Shown here: piece after piece, positions 1 through 8,061 of the stretch | How positions within the stretch are numbered: position 1 is the stretch's first letter | Layout of the letters: the number at the start of each line of letters is the position of its first letter | Source of the DNA: Rhodospirillales bacterium | GTDB taxonomy: Bacteria; Pseudomonadota; Alphaproteobacteria; Reyranellales; Reyranellaceae | Assembly (NCBI GenBank): GCA_009377525.1 | Contig: WHTW01000033.1 | Span: forward strand, 1 to 58,660 | Length of the DNA stretch: 58,660 nt | Direction of reading: 5' to 3' | Translations under genes and position numbers: made by a program | Notes under the pieces: model-generated | What the model saw: only the letters and a program-made list of their open reading frames with translations | Databases searched by the model: none | What the model was told of the DNA's origin: nothing

Positions 1-132
1 CATGACGACCAAACGATTGACCGCAGCTTGGGACGAGGACTTCCTCGTCAGCCTCATCTCATGAAAATTAACTCACCCGATTCCCCTGTATCCCAATAGA
101 TGAGAACCCCTTCACGTATGAAGGGGAACCGG
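1..132. other. Left-edge leader of the Hsp70-like gene; possible tail of an upstream CDS
   Basis: Two plus-strand frames are open from the window edge: one closes with TGA at 62-64 and the other with TAG at 97-99. Either could be the C-terminus of a gene lying mostly outside the window, but 20-32 codons are too few to identify it. The stretch from about 61 to 99 is noticeably AT-richer than the flanks, as expected for a promoter region, but no convincing -35/-10 pair was found. Confidence 0.2.
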
Positions 133-1377
133 ATGATCGCCTGCAGATTGGATTTCGGAACGTCGAACTCGGCGATCGGCATCGCCCGTGGCAATGCCGT
201 CGCTCTGGCGCCGCTCGAGGACGGCAAGACCCTGATGCCGAGCGCGGTGTTCTTCGATTACGAAGCGCACCGCGTCCTGTTCGGCAGCGCCGCCATCTCG
301 GCCTATGTCGGCCAGACCGAGGGCCGGCTGATGCGGGCGCTGAAGACGATCCTGGGCTCTCCTCTGATCGACGAGGAGACCCGCCTGGGCAGCCGCAAGG
401 TGCCGCTCGCCGAGGTCGTCGGGATCTTCGTGCGCCATCTGAAGCACAAGGCGGAGGCCTTCGCCGGGCAGGAGGTCACGGCGGTCGTGCATGGACGGCC
501 GGTGCGTTTCGTCGACGGCGACGAGCAGGCCGATGCGCGGGCGCAAGCCGTGCTCGAGACCATCGCCCGCCAGGCGGGGTTCAGCCATGTCGTCTTCGTC
601 CCCGAGCCCATCGCCGCCGCCTGGCACTACGAACAGACGGTGCAGGCCGAAGAGCTGGTGTTGATCGCCGACATCGGCGGCGGCACCAGCGACTTCTCGG
701 TGGTTCGCATCGGGCCGCAGCGCCGCGGGCGCATCGATCGCACCGGGGATATCCTGGCGACGACAGGCGTGCGCGTCGGCGGCACGGATTTCGACAGCGC
801 GCTCAGCCTCGCCGCGGTGATGCCGCTGTTCGGCCTCGGCACGCGGCTGGCCGAGAAGGATCTGACGATGCCGAACGCGCTCTATCACGAGCTTGCGACC
901 TGGGCGACGATCAACTTCGCCTACACCTACAAGAACGAGCGCGAGGTAGGCGGGCTGGTCCTGGAGGCATGCGAGCCGGAAAAGGTCAGGCGGCTCCTGA
1001 CCGTGATCGGCAAGCGCCTGGGCCACCGCGTCGCCTTCGCGGTGGAGGACGCCAAGATCGCGCTCAGCGCCGGGCGCGATGCCGCCGTATCCCTCGACCT
1101 CGTCGAGAAGAGCCTCGCAGCCCCGGTGACGCGCGCCGACTTCGAGCGGGCGATCCGGACGAGGACCGATCGGCTGTGCGAGGCGGCCCGCGACTGCATC
1201 GCCGCGGCGGATCTCGATGGTGCGGCGATCGACACCGTCTTCCTCACCGGCGGGTCGAGCCGCGTGCCGGCCGTGCGCGCGGCGATTGCCGAGGCGGCGC
1301 CGGCGGCACGGTTGGCAACGGGCTCGGACCTCCTGTCCGTCGCGTCGGGGCTGACGCAGATGGCGGGGCGGTTGTGA
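133..1377 (+). CDS. Hsp70 family (YegD-like) ATPase
   Basis: A cytoplasmic actin-fold ATPase of the Hsp70 superfamily, 414 aa. The phosphate-1 loop DFGTSNSAIG lies near the N-terminus, phosphate-2 reads ADIGGGTSDFS near the middle, and the adenosine motif FLTGGSSRVP is near the C-terminus. DnaK is about 640 aa, so the substrate-binding lid domain is absent; this is the length and layout of the YegD-type short Hsp70s, whose clients are unknown. The ATG at 133 is preferred over in-frame ATGs at 100 and 118 because AAGGGG lies 6 nt upstream and the conserved N-terminus begins there. It stands alone, followed by a family-A palindrome. No DnaJ or GrpE partner is nearby. Confidence 0.88.
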   Translation: MIACRLDFGTSNSAIGIARGNAVALAPLEDGKTLMPSAVFFDYEAHRVLFGSAAISAYVGQTEGRLMRALKTILGSPLIDEETRLGSRKVPLAEVVGIFVRHLKHKAEAFAGQEVTAVVHGRPVRFVDGDEQADARAQAVLETIARQAGFSHVVFVPEPIAAAWHYEQTVQAEELVLIADIGGGTSDFSVVRIGPQRRGRIDRTGDILATTGVRVGGTDFDSALSLAAVMPLFGLGTRLAEKDLTMPNALYHELATWATINFAYTYKNEREVGGLVLEACEPEKVRRLLTVIGKRLGHRVAFAVEDAKIALSAGRDAAVSLDLVEKSLAAPVTRADFERAIRTRTDRLCEAARDCIAAADLDGAAIDTVFLTGGSSRVPAVRAAIAEAAPAARLATGSDLLSVASGLTQMAGRL

Positions 1378-1385
1378 CATCACCC

Positions 1386-1530
1386 GTCATCCCGACCGGA
1401 GCCGCCCGAAGGGCGGCGCAGTGGAGGGACCTGTTCTTGTTGACGCACCGAGAAGATAAAGTCCCTCGGCTACACCGCACGGAGCCTGCCCCGAGCGAAG
1501 TCGAGGGGGGCGGCTTCGCTCGGGATGATG
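1386..1530. repeat. Family A palindromic repeat, copy 1
   Basis: Imperfect inverted repeat opening with GTCATCCCGACCGGAGC and closing with GCTCGGGATGATG. It contains the internal phrase GGAGGGACCTGTTCTTGT, also seen in slightly varied form in copy 3. It fills most of the gap between the Hsp70-like gene and the hydrolase. Confidence 0.75.
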
Positions 1531-1592
1531 GCTTTGTCTAAAGATTCCGCCGTCGACGAGATCGTCGCCCACCACCATTGGAGACCTGACCG

Positions 1593-2414
1593 ATGCCGCT
1601 CGGCTACTACGACGTGGGCGCCACGCCCTTCTTCGCCCTTCAGGCCGACCAGCGCGTGAGCTACTGCCTGCATGTCCCGAAATCGCTGAAGGATCGGGAC
1701 AGGTCGGCCTGCCGGCTGATCGTCGCCGTCCATGGCACCGGCCGCACCGCGACCGCCTACCGCGACGGCTTCGCGGATCTTGCCGAGCGCACGGGCTCGA
1801 TCGTGCTCGCCCCGCTCTTTCCCGCCGGTCTGATCGAGCCAGGCGAGCTGTCGAACTTCAAGCGATTGAAGTTCCACGACATGCGCTTCGATCTTCTCCT
1901 GCTCTCGATGATCGACGAGGTGACCGCGAAGTACGGCGTCGATTCACGCCGCGTCCTGCTGTTCGGCTTCTCGGGGGGCGGACAGTTCGTTCACCGCTTC
2001 TACACCTTGCACCCGCAGCGGCTGGCGGCCGTGTCGGTCGGCGCCCCCGGCAACGTCACCTTGATCGACGACAGCCGCGACTGGTGGGTCGGGACGCGCA
2101 ACCTCGAGGCCGAGCTCGGCGTCGGGGTCGACCTCGAGGCCATGCGCCGGGTCCGCGTGCAGATGCTGGTGGGAGCGGAAGACACCGAGACCTGGGAGAT
2201 CACCCTCAAGCCCGGCGACGCCGCCTGGATGGAAGGCGCCAACGACGCCGGCCGCACGCGCATCGACCGGCTGGCGACGCTCAAGGCCAACTACGAAAAG
2301 CATGGCATCGCCGTACGCCACGACCTGCTGCCGGGCCTCGGCCATGCCGGTCCGAGCGCGCTGCAGCCGGTCATCGAGTTTTTCGAGCAGGTGCTGGCGG
2401 ACAGGGCGAAATGA
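1593..2414 (+). CDS. Alpha/beta hydrolase, PHB-depolymerase/esterase-like
   Basis: A 273 aa alpha/beta-hydrolase-fold protein. The nucleophile elbow is GFSGGG with Ser127, the oxyanion-side HGTG motif is at residues 47-50, and the catalytic His is probably in GLGHAG near the C-terminus. The arrangement resembles PHB-depolymerase-like and feruloyl-esterase-like serine hydrolases. No signal peptide is visible, so a cytoplasmic role is likely; the substrate cannot be told from sequence. It has its own leader with GGAGACC just before the ATG and no operon partner. Confidence 0.75.
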   Translation: MPLGYYDVGATPFFALQADQRVSYCLHVPKSLKDRDRSACRLIVAVHGTGRTATAYRDGFADLAERTGSIVLAPLFPAGLIEPGELSNFKRLKFHDMRFDLLLLSMIDEVTAKYGVDSRRVLLFGFSGGGQFVHRFYTLHPQRLAAVSVGAPGNVTLIDDSRDWWVGTRNLEAELGVGVDLEAMRRVRVQMLVGAEDTETWEITLKPGDAAWMEGANDAGRTRIDRLATLKANYEKHGIAVRHDLLPGLGHAGPSALQPVIEFFEQVLADRAK

Positions 2415-2473
2415 GGATGAGCCTTCGGGGCGCAGCCTGAAGGCTCACAGGCCTCCATGCCTGGAATCAAGGC

Positions 2474-2502
2474 TTGGAATATTACGATAGTTATTGTATA
2501 CT
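2474..2502 (+). promoter_or_regulatory. Probable sigma70-type promoter
   Basis: TTGGAA at 2474-2479 and TATACT at 2497-2502 are separated by exactly 17 nt, inside an AT-rich pocket (about 2474-2520) that contrasts with the surrounding high-GC DNA. The -10 box ends 38 nt before the ATG of the helix-turn-helix gene. The match is read directly; activity is inferred. Confidence 0.6.
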
Positions 2503-2540
2503 AACTTTGGTATTGCCTTTTGCCACTCCATGGAGCCCTC

Positions 2541-3083
2541 ATGACCAGCCGTCGCAAGTCTCCCGAGGCCGGGCGCACAGCCGCATCGGCCACACTCCCT
2601 GTCATCCCGGCCGCGCCGCTCGCGCCGCCGCCCGGCGATGCCGGGCCGCCGCGTCGGCCGACGCGTGCCCGCCTGCAGACCTGCTTCCTGCGCCGGCTGG
2701 CGGAGTCGGGCTCGGTGGCCGAGGCCGCGGCACGGGTGGGTATCACGCCGCGGACCGTGCAGCGCTGGCGCGCCCTCAACGCCACTTTCGCGCGTCGCTA
2801 CGAGGAGGTGCTCTCGCAGCGCCTGGATATCCTGGAGGACCTCGCGATGCGCCGGGCGCTCAGCGCCGATCGCCGGCCGGTTTTTCATCGCGGCGAGCAG
2901 ATCGCCTCCGTTGAGCGGCACAACGATGCCATGCTGATGCGCCTGCTGGCCCGCTTCGACAGGTTGCGTGAGCGGACGCGGCGGGCGGATGCCACGCCGG
3001 GCCTCAACATCGCATTGCTCGAAGCGGCGAGCGAGCGTGCGCGCCATATGCCGATCCCCGAGCGCTGGCAGGAGGAAGCATGA
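2541..3083 (+). CDS. Helix-turn-helix protein of unknown role
   Basis: A 180 aa protein. Residues 1-42 are a Pro/Ala/Arg-rich, probably disordered N-terminus. Residues 57-80 form a convincing helix-turn-helix (GSVAEAAARVGITPRTVQRW). A charged helical C-terminal half follows. The HTH is of the type seen in phage terminase small subunits and in transposase-like or resolvase-like HTH_23/28 proteins, but no terminase large subunit or transposase is adjacent. A TTG at 2520 is in frame; the ATG at 2541 is chosen as the more usual codon. It lies just downstream of a promoter-like sequence. It could be a domesticated phage protein or a regulator. Confidence 0.6.
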   Translation: MTSRRKSPEAGRTAASATLPVIPAAPLAPPPGDAGPPRRPTRARLQTCFLRRLAESGSVAEAAARVGITPRTVQRWRALNATFARRYEEVLSQRLDILEDLAMRRALSADRRPVFHRGEQIASVERHNDAMLMRLLARFDRLRERTRRADATPGLNIALLEAASERARHMPIPERWQEEA

Positions 3084-3255
3084 ATGTCGCGCACGTCGCG
3101 ATTTAGGCGACAGGCGTCTCGGCCTTCCGGGCACCTTTCGATCAGCGCGATCAAAGGGTTGCACGGCGACATCGCGATGTCGCACGAACACGATCCGGAT
3201 TTTCCGCTGGTCGCGTTCATGCGACACAGGCGCGTCACTTCTGGAGGACGTTTTC

Positions 3256-4026
3256 ATGGCATCGCCGCTTTTCGATCTTTCGGGCAAGGTCGCCGTCGTC
3301 ACCGGCTCGAGCAAGGGCATCGGCAAGTCGATCGCCCTGCACCTCGCCCTGCAGGGTGCCAGGGTCGTGGTGTCGTCGCGCAAGAAGCCGGCCTGCGACG
3401 AGGCTGCCGCCGAGATCCGCAAGGCGGGCGGCGAGGCGATCGTCATCCCCTGCAACATCTCGGACAAGGCGCAGTGCGAGAACCTGATCGCCGAGACCAG
3501 GAAGCAGATCGGGCCGGTCGACGTGCTGGTCCTGAACGCGGCCAGCAATCCCTACTACGGGCGGACCGACAAGATGCCGGACGAGGTCTTCACCAAGATC
3601 ATGCAGAACAACATCCTGTCCAACATCTGGCTGATCAATCTCTGCGCCCCCGACATGCGCGCCAAGAAGGACGGCTCGGTGATCATCGTGTCGTCGATCG
3701 GCGGCGTGCGGGCGAGCACGGTGATCGGCGCCTACTGCATCTCCAAGGCAGCCGACATGCAGCTCGCGCGCAACCTCGCGGCCGAGCTGGGGCCCGACAA
3801 CATCCGCGTCAACACCATCGCGCCGGGCCTGGTGCGCACTGACTTCGCGCGGGCGCTGTGGGAGAACCCCGAGTACCTCGACAAGCGCCTGCAGACGGCG
3901 CCGCTTCGGCGAATTGGCGAGCCCGACGACATCGGCGGCATCGCCGTCATGCTGGCCGGCAAGGCCGGCGCCTTCATCACCGGCCAGACCATCATCGCCG
4001 ATGCGGGAGTGACGATCGGGGGTTAA
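3256..4026 (+). CDS. SDR family NAD(P)-dependent oxidoreductase
   Basis: A classical short-chain dehydrogenase of 256 aa. The cofactor loop is TGSSKGIG near residue 16, NAAS replaces the usual NNAG, and the active site is the SS pair of IVSSIGG followed by YCISK. The C-terminal motif GQTIIADAG is typical. Start is the ATG after CTGGAGG. It is followed after a family-A palindrome by a Bug-type binding protein and LigA/LigB-like genes on the same strand, so an oxidoreductase step in aromatic or carboxylic acid catabolism is plausible. The exact substrate is unknown. Confidence 0.85.
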   Translation: MASPLFDLSGKVAVVTGSSKGIGKSIALHLALQGARVVVSSRKKPACDEAAAEIRKAGGEAIVIPCNISDKAQCENLIAETRKQIGPVDVLVLNAASNPYYGRTDKMPDEVFTKIMQNNILSNIWLINLCAPDMRAKKDGSVIIVSSIGGVRASTVIGAYCISKAADMQLARNLAAELGPDNIRVNTIAPGLVRTDFARALWENPEYLDKRLQTAPLRRIGEPDDIGGIAVMLAGKAGAFITGQTIIADAGVTIGG

Positions 4027-4035
4027 GTCACGATT

Positions 4036-4103
4036 GTCATTCCGAGCGAAGCGAGGGACCTTTAAGGCCACAAGGAAAGGTCCCTCGCTTCGCTCGGGAT
4101 GAC
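4036..4103. repeat. Family A palindromic repeat, copy 2 (short perfect form)
   Basis: A near-perfect hairpin: GTCATTCCGAGCGAAGCGAG on the left and CTCGCTTCGCTCGGGATGAC on the right, arms about 28 nt with one mismatch, loop about 12 nt. It sits between the SDR stop and the Bug-type gene, where it could modulate readthrough within the operon or stabilise mRNA ends. Confidence 0.85.
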
Positions 4104-4124
4104 AGCAGCAACAGGGAGGAAATA

Positions 4125-5090
4125 ATGAAGCGCATAAGCGTTCTCTTCGGTGTTATCGGCATCCTCGTCGCCTCGGCGGCGGGGGCGCAGACCTATCCGT
4201 CAAAACCGGTGCGCGTCGTGGCGCCGTTCCCGCCGGGCGGCGTCGCCGACGTGCTGGCGCGGGCGATCCAGCCAGGCCTGCAGACGGCACTGGGCCAGCA
4301 GGTCATCGTCGACAACAAGCCGGGCGCCGGCGGCAACATCGGCGCGGACATCGTGGCCAAGGCCGAGCCCGACGGCCACACGCTGCTGCTGGCCTCGGCC
4401 GGCATCCTGACGATCAACGAGTTCCTCTACGCCAAGATGCCGTTCGATACGGCCAAGGCCTTCGCGCCCATCACCGTGGTCGGCGACATGCCCAACATCG
4501 TGGTCGTGCGTCCCAAGACCGGGCTCACGACGCTGAAGGATCTGGTCGACAGGGCCAAGGCCGAGCCGGGCAAGCTCAACTTCGGTTCGGCCGGCAACGG
4601 TACCACGACGCATCTTGCGATCGTGCTGCTCGAGCAGGCGGCCAAGATCAAGCTGGCGCACGTGCCCTACAAGGGCGCCGCACCGGCGGTGCAGGACCTC
4701 GTGGCTGGCCAGATCGACGGCCTGGTCGACAATCCGCCGTTGGTGCTGGGTCACATCAGGAGCGGCGCCATCCGGGCGCTGGCCTGGGCGGCACCGCAGC
4801 GCATGGCGATCCTGCCCGACGTGCCGACCGCGGCCGAGGCGGGCGTGCCGGGCTTCGAGGCCTCGTCGTGGTTCGCGCTGGTGGCGCCGGCCGGCACGCC
4901 GCCGGAGATCGTGGCCAGGCTCAATGCCGAGACGGCCAAGATCCTGCGCGATCCCAAGATGGCCGAGACCTTCAACGGCCGCGGCGTGCGCCTGGTCGGC
5001 AGCTCGGTCGCCGAGTTCACCGCCTTCATCCCCAAGGAGCGTGCGCGTTGGGCCGAGATCGTGAAGGTGTCTGGAGTAAAGATGGAATGA
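4125..5090 (+). CDS. Tripartite tricarboxylate transporter (Bug family) substrate-binding protein
   Basis: A periplasmic solute receptor of the Bug/TctC family, 321 aa, a normal length. Residues 1-22 are a Sec signal peptide ending AGAQ. The mature protein starts YPSKPVRVVAPFPPGG, the family hallmark, and carries NKPGAGGNIGAD and HVPYKGAAPA in the usual places. ATG at 4125 follows GGGAGGAAATA. No tctA/tctB membrane subunits are in the window; Bug proteins are often orphaned. Adjacency to LigA/LigB-like dioxygenase genes suggests an aromatic or carboxylic acid ligand, but this is inference. Confidence 0.92.
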   Translation: MKRISVLFGVIGILVASAAGAQTYPSKPVRVVAPFPPGGVADVLARAIQPGLQTALGQQVIVDNKPGAGGNIGADIVAKAEPDGHTLLLASAGILTINEFLYAKMPFDTAKAFAPITVVGDMPNIVVVRPKTGLTTLKDLVDRAKAEPGKLNFGSAGNGTTTHLAIVLLEQAAKIKLAHVPYKGAAPAVQDLVAGQIDGLVDNPPLVLGHIRSGAIRALAWAAPQRMAILPDVPTAAEAGVPGFEASSWFALVAPAGTPPEIVARLNAETAKILRDPKMAETFNGRGVRLVGSSVAEFTAFIPKERARWAEIVKVSGVKME

Positions 5091-5108
5091 TGACGTGACG
5101 GAAAAGAG

Positions 5109-5477
5109 ATGAGCCTCTACCAGGTCCAGAAGCTGATCTACCAGCTCAACCGCGACCCGCGCACGCGCGAGCGCTATGGGCGCGAGCGTGACGCGGTGCT
5201 GGCCGAGTACGAGCTGACGGACGAGGAGAGGCGGGCGCTGGTCGGAACTGCGGAAGAGGGGCCCGACATCGGCCTGCTCTATGTGCTGGGCGTGAACGGC
5301 CAGCTCCTGATGCACTTCGCGGCGCTGCACAAGGTCGAGTGGAACGCCTATCTCGACGCCATGCGCCAGGGCCTGGTGAAGCACGGTCCGGTGCGCGAAG
5401 GCGTCTATGCCGCGACCGGCTACGAGGGCGTCGAGGCGCACGACGCCCGATTGAAGCGCGAACGGGAGAAGCACTGA
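5109..5477 (+). CDS. LigA-like small subunit of class III extradiol dioxygenase
   Basis: A 122 aa all-helical protein matching the LigA fold (alpha chain of protocatechuate 4,5-dioxygenase and relatives): QVQKLIYQLNRD near the N-terminus and DIGLLYVLGVNGQLL in the middle. In the family the small chain caps the active site of the LigB catalytic chain. The next gene begins inside its stop codon (TGATG), so the two are almost certainly translationally coupled and co-assembled. Confidence 0.85.
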   Translation: MSLYQVQKLIYQLNRDPRTRERYGRERDAVLAEYELTDEERRALVGTAEEGPDIGLLYVLGVNGQLLMHFAALHKVEWNAYLDAMRQGLVKHGPVREGVYAATGYEGVEAHDARLKREREKH

Positions 5478-6301
5478 TGCCTCTGGTCTATTGCGGCGCC
5501 TGCAGCCACGCGCCCGGCATAACCGCCCGCGCCGAGCGCGCCGACACCCAGACCCGCCAGGCGCTGGAAAGCGCGCTGCGCCGCATGGGTGACGACATCC
5601 GCGCCACGCGGCCCGACGCGCTGATCGTGGTGGCGGCCGAGCATTTCGCCAACTTCTTCATGAACAACATGCCGGCCTTCGCCATGGGCATGGCGGATGC
5701 CTACGAAGGACCGATCGAGGACGAAGCCTTCCTGCGCATCAAGCGCACCAGGGTGCCGGGCAACAAGGCGCTGTCCAGAAAGCTGATCGAAGGCGTGATG
5801 CAGACGGTCGACGTCGCCTACGCCGAGGAATGGAAGTTCGACCACGGCATCTCCGTGCCGCTGCACTTCCTGACGCCGAGTTACGACCTGCCGATCGTTC
5901 CGGCCAACATCAACTGCCAGGGCCCGCCGCTCACGCCGCTCAGGCGCGCCTGGGCGTTCGGCGAAGCGCTGCGGTCGGCGGCCGACGCCGTGCCCGAGCG
6001 CGTCGCGCTGGTTGCCACCGGCGGCATCTCGCATTGGCCGGCGACGCCGGACTCAGGCAAGATCAACGAGGCCTGGGACCGCGAATTCCTGGCGCGCTGG
6101 GCCGCCAACGACCGCGAAGCGCTGCTCTCCTACACCGACGCCGAGATCTACAAGAACGGCGGGCAAGGCGGCTTCGAGATCCGCACCTTCATCGCCGCCG
6201 CGGCGGCGGCCAAGGGCGCCAAGGGCACGATCGATTTCTGCGAGCCGATCCCGATCTTCGCCGTGAGCTGCACCACGGCGCGGATGCAGCTCGGGACTTA
6301 G
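5477..6301 (+). CDS. LigB-like catalytic subunit of class III extradiol ring-cleavage dioxygenase
   Basis: A 274 aa protein of the LigB superfamily (non-haem Fe(II) extradiol dioxygenases that open catecholic or gallate-type rings). By family comparison the iron ligands should be His11 (CSHAPG), His56 (AEHFANF) and Glu234 (GGFEIRT), with His186 (GGISHWP) as catalytic acid/base; all are present. The start overlaps the LigA-like stop by one base. The substrate could be protocatechuate, gallate or a substituted catechol and is not determined here. Its stop overlaps the stop of the convergent 2OG-dioxygenase gene by 4 bp. Confidence 0.88.
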   Translation: MPLVYCGACSHAPGITARAERADTQTRQALESALRRMGDDIRATRPDALIVVAAEHFANFFMNNMPAFAMGMADAYEGPIEDEAFLRIKRTRVPGNKALSRKLIEGVMQTVDVAYAEEWKFDHGISVPLHFLTPSYDLPIVPANINCQGPPLTPLRRAWAFGEALRSAADAVPERVALVATGGISHWPATPDSGKINEAWDREFLARWAANDREALLSYTDAEIYKNGGQGGFEIRTFIAAAAAAKGAKGTIDFCEPIPIFAVSCTTARMQLGT

Positions 6302-7038
6302 GCTGTCTTGCGGAAGGTCACGACCAGCACGTCGCGATACGCGGGCTGCGCGGGGTTCTCGGGCTCGACCGGCGTGACGCCGTGATAGCAGCGCGCGTCG
6401 TCGACCAGGGCCGAGTCGAGCGGATCGGTCAGCGTGAAGCTGCCGAGCGTGCGCTTGTCGAGGTCGTGCACCGTGGTGGTGCCGCTCCGGATATTGCGGC
6501 GGTTGACCAGCAGCACCAGCACGTAGTCGACGCCGTCGCGATGCATGCCCTCAGGCGTGGGCTTGGCCGACTCGCCCTGGCGCGCCTCGATGCGGAACTG
6601 GTGGGCCTCGATGTGCCAGCGCGTGGTCTCGGGTGCGAGGCGGCCAAACAGGGCGCGGCAGTATTCCAGGATGGTGCGCATGCTGGCGCCATCGCCGATC
6701 TCGTCGGTGATCGGCTTGAACCAGCGCTCGATGCCGCCGTTCAGGTAATTGTAGTCCAGCGTTTGGAAGTGCGGCTGGTGCGGCCCGCGCAGGATCGGGC
6801 CCTGGCGTCCGGCCGCCCATACCCCGAAGCGTCGGCGCCGGTAGCGGCCGCCATCGGCCATGTAGGTGTCGACCTCGAGGTCGTCCCAGCTCTCCGCGAA
6901 GGCCGGCCAGTCGGCCAGGGTGCCGAAGCGGGCCAGCGCATTGCGCATGTCCGAGGCTTCGACGAACGCATAACCCGCCCGCGCAATGCCGTCGCGAATG
7001 CCCGTGGCGTTCTGCAGGCCGGTTCCGATCTCGCTCAT
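6298..7038 (-). CDS. 2OG-Fe(II) dioxygenase, BsmA / amino-acid hydroxylase-like
   Basis: A 246 aa protein of the 2OG-Fe dioxygenase family that includes L-isoleucine 4-hydroxylase. Visible hallmarks are the arginine-rich RYRRRRFG, the metal-binding His166-x-Asp168 (GMHRDGVDY), the NRRNIRSG segment and distal His219 in CYHGVTPV. Such enzymes hydroxylate free amino acids or similar small acids using 2-oxoglutarate. It is monocistronic, convergent with the LigB-like gene (shared TTAG at the stops) and divergent from the hydrolase at 7109. No regulator is adjacent. Confidence 0.82.
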   Translation of the reverse strand: MSEIGTGLQNATGIRDGIARAGYAFVEASDMRNALARFGTLADWPAFAESWDDLEVDTYMADGGRYRRRRFGVWAAGRQGPILRGPHQPHFQTLDYNYLNGGIERWFKPITDEIGDGASMRTILEYCRALFGRLAPETTRWHIEAHQFRIEARQGESAKPTPEGMHRDGVDYVLVLLVNRRNIRSGTTTVHDLDKRTLGSFTLTDPLDSALVDDARCYHGVTPVEPENPAQPAYRDVLVVTFRKTA

Positions 7039-7108
7039 AAGCGCAAGCCTATCATCCCCTCACGACACCGGCATATGATCTAAAGTCAGGGCCGACCCGG
7101 AGAAAAGA

Positions 7109-7990
7109 ATGCCATACGCCACCACCGACGACCGCGTGAAGCTCTGGTACGAGGAGACCGGCGCCGGCCGGCCCATCGTGTTCGTCCACGAGTTCGCGGC
7201 AGACCACCGCTCGTGGGAGCCGCAGATGCGGCACTTCGGCCAGCGCTACCGCTGCATCACTTTCAGCGCGCGCGGCTATCCGCCCTCCGATGTGCCGGAG
7301 AAGCCCGAGAGCTACTCGCAGAACCGCGCCACCGACGACATCGCCGCCGTCATGGATCATCTCAAGATCGACAAGGCGCATGTCGTCGGCCTGTCGATGG
7401 GCGGCTTCGCCACCCTGCATTTCGGCTTCCGCCATCCCCAACGCGCGCTGTCGCTGGTCGTTGCGGGCTGCGGCTACGGCGCGGAGAAGGACCAGCAGGC
7501 CAAGTTCCGCGCCGAGGTCGAGCTCGTGGCCAAGGCCCTCAAGGAGGAGGGCATGGCCAAGTTCGCCGAGAAGTACGCCTATGGCCCGACGCGCGTGCAG
7601 TTCGAGAACAAGGACCCACGCGGCTTTGCCCAGTTCAGGAAGGAGCTGGCCGAGCATTCGGCCCTGGGCTCGGCCAACACCCAGACCGGCGTGCAGGGCC
7701 AGCGGCCCTCGCTCTACGACCTTTTGGACAAGATGCGCGCGCTTACCATCCCGACCTTGATCCTGACCGGCGACGAGGACTGGCCGTGCCTCGCGCCCTC
7801 GCTGCTGCTGAAGCGCGAGATCCCGTCGGCGGCGCTGGCGGTGATGCCGAACTGCGGCCACACCATCAACATCGAGGACCCCGACCAGTTCAACCGCCTG
7901 GTCGGCGACTTCGTCGTCCAGGTCGAGGCCGGCCGCTGGCCCAGGCGCGATCCCAGGGCGGTCAGCGCCTCGATCACCGGGATGCGCTGA
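7109..7990 (+). CDS. Alpha/beta hydrolase
   Basis: A 293 aa alpha/beta hydrolase with Ser96 in the elbow GLSMGG, acid residue in TGDED, and catalytic His in CGHTINIEDP. The lack of a signal peptide and the 3-oxoadipate-enol-lactonase-like organisation fit a cytosolic ester or C-C hydrolase, but the reaction is unknown. GGAGAAAAGA precedes the ATG. The stop region contains a direct 10-bp duplication (GATGCGCTGA twice at 7981-8000), which repeats the stop codon. Confidence 0.82.
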   Translation: MPYATTDDRVKLWYEETGAGRPIVFVHEFAADHRSWEPQMRHFGQRYRCITFSARGYPPSDVPEKPESYSQNRATDDIAAVMDHLKIDKAHVVGLSMGGFATLHFGFRHPQRALSLVVAGCGYGAEKDQQAKFRAEVELVAKALKEEGMAKFAEKYAYGPTRVQFENKDPRGFAQFRKELAEHSALGSANTQTGVQGQRPSLYDLLDKMRALTIPTLILTGDEDWPCLAPSLLLKREIPSAALAVMPNCGHTINIEDPDQFNRLVGDFVVQVEAGRWPRRDPRAVSASITGMR

Positions 7991-8002
7991 GATGCGCTGA
8001 AC

Positions 8003-8061
8003 GGAGCGCGGACCTCCAGGTCCGCTCAGAATCACGATGCGGATCTGGAGTTCCGCGCTCC
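8003..8061. repeat. Family C palindromic repeat, copy 1
   Basis: Inverted repeat beginning GGAGCGCGGACCTCCAGGTC and ending with GCGCTCC, centred on a loop with ATCACGATG. It occupies the space between the convergent hydrolase and SDR genes and could act as a shared terminator structure. Confidence 0.7.

Noticed and set aside
112..1383. Long open frame antisense to the Hsp70-like gene
   Set aside because: Composition-driven: high GC gives long antisense frames opposite real genes. No family motif, and the sense frame is clearly Hsp70.
4200..5474. Long minus-strand frame opposite the Bug-type and LigA-like genes
   Set aside because: No recognisable domain; His/Arg/Gly/Asp-rich composition typical of antisense of GC-rich genes, and the sense proteins are certain.
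7981..8000. Direct 10-bp duplication at the hydrolase stop codon as a mobile-element footprint
   Set aside because: Too short and isolated, with no associated terminal repeats; more likely replication slippage.
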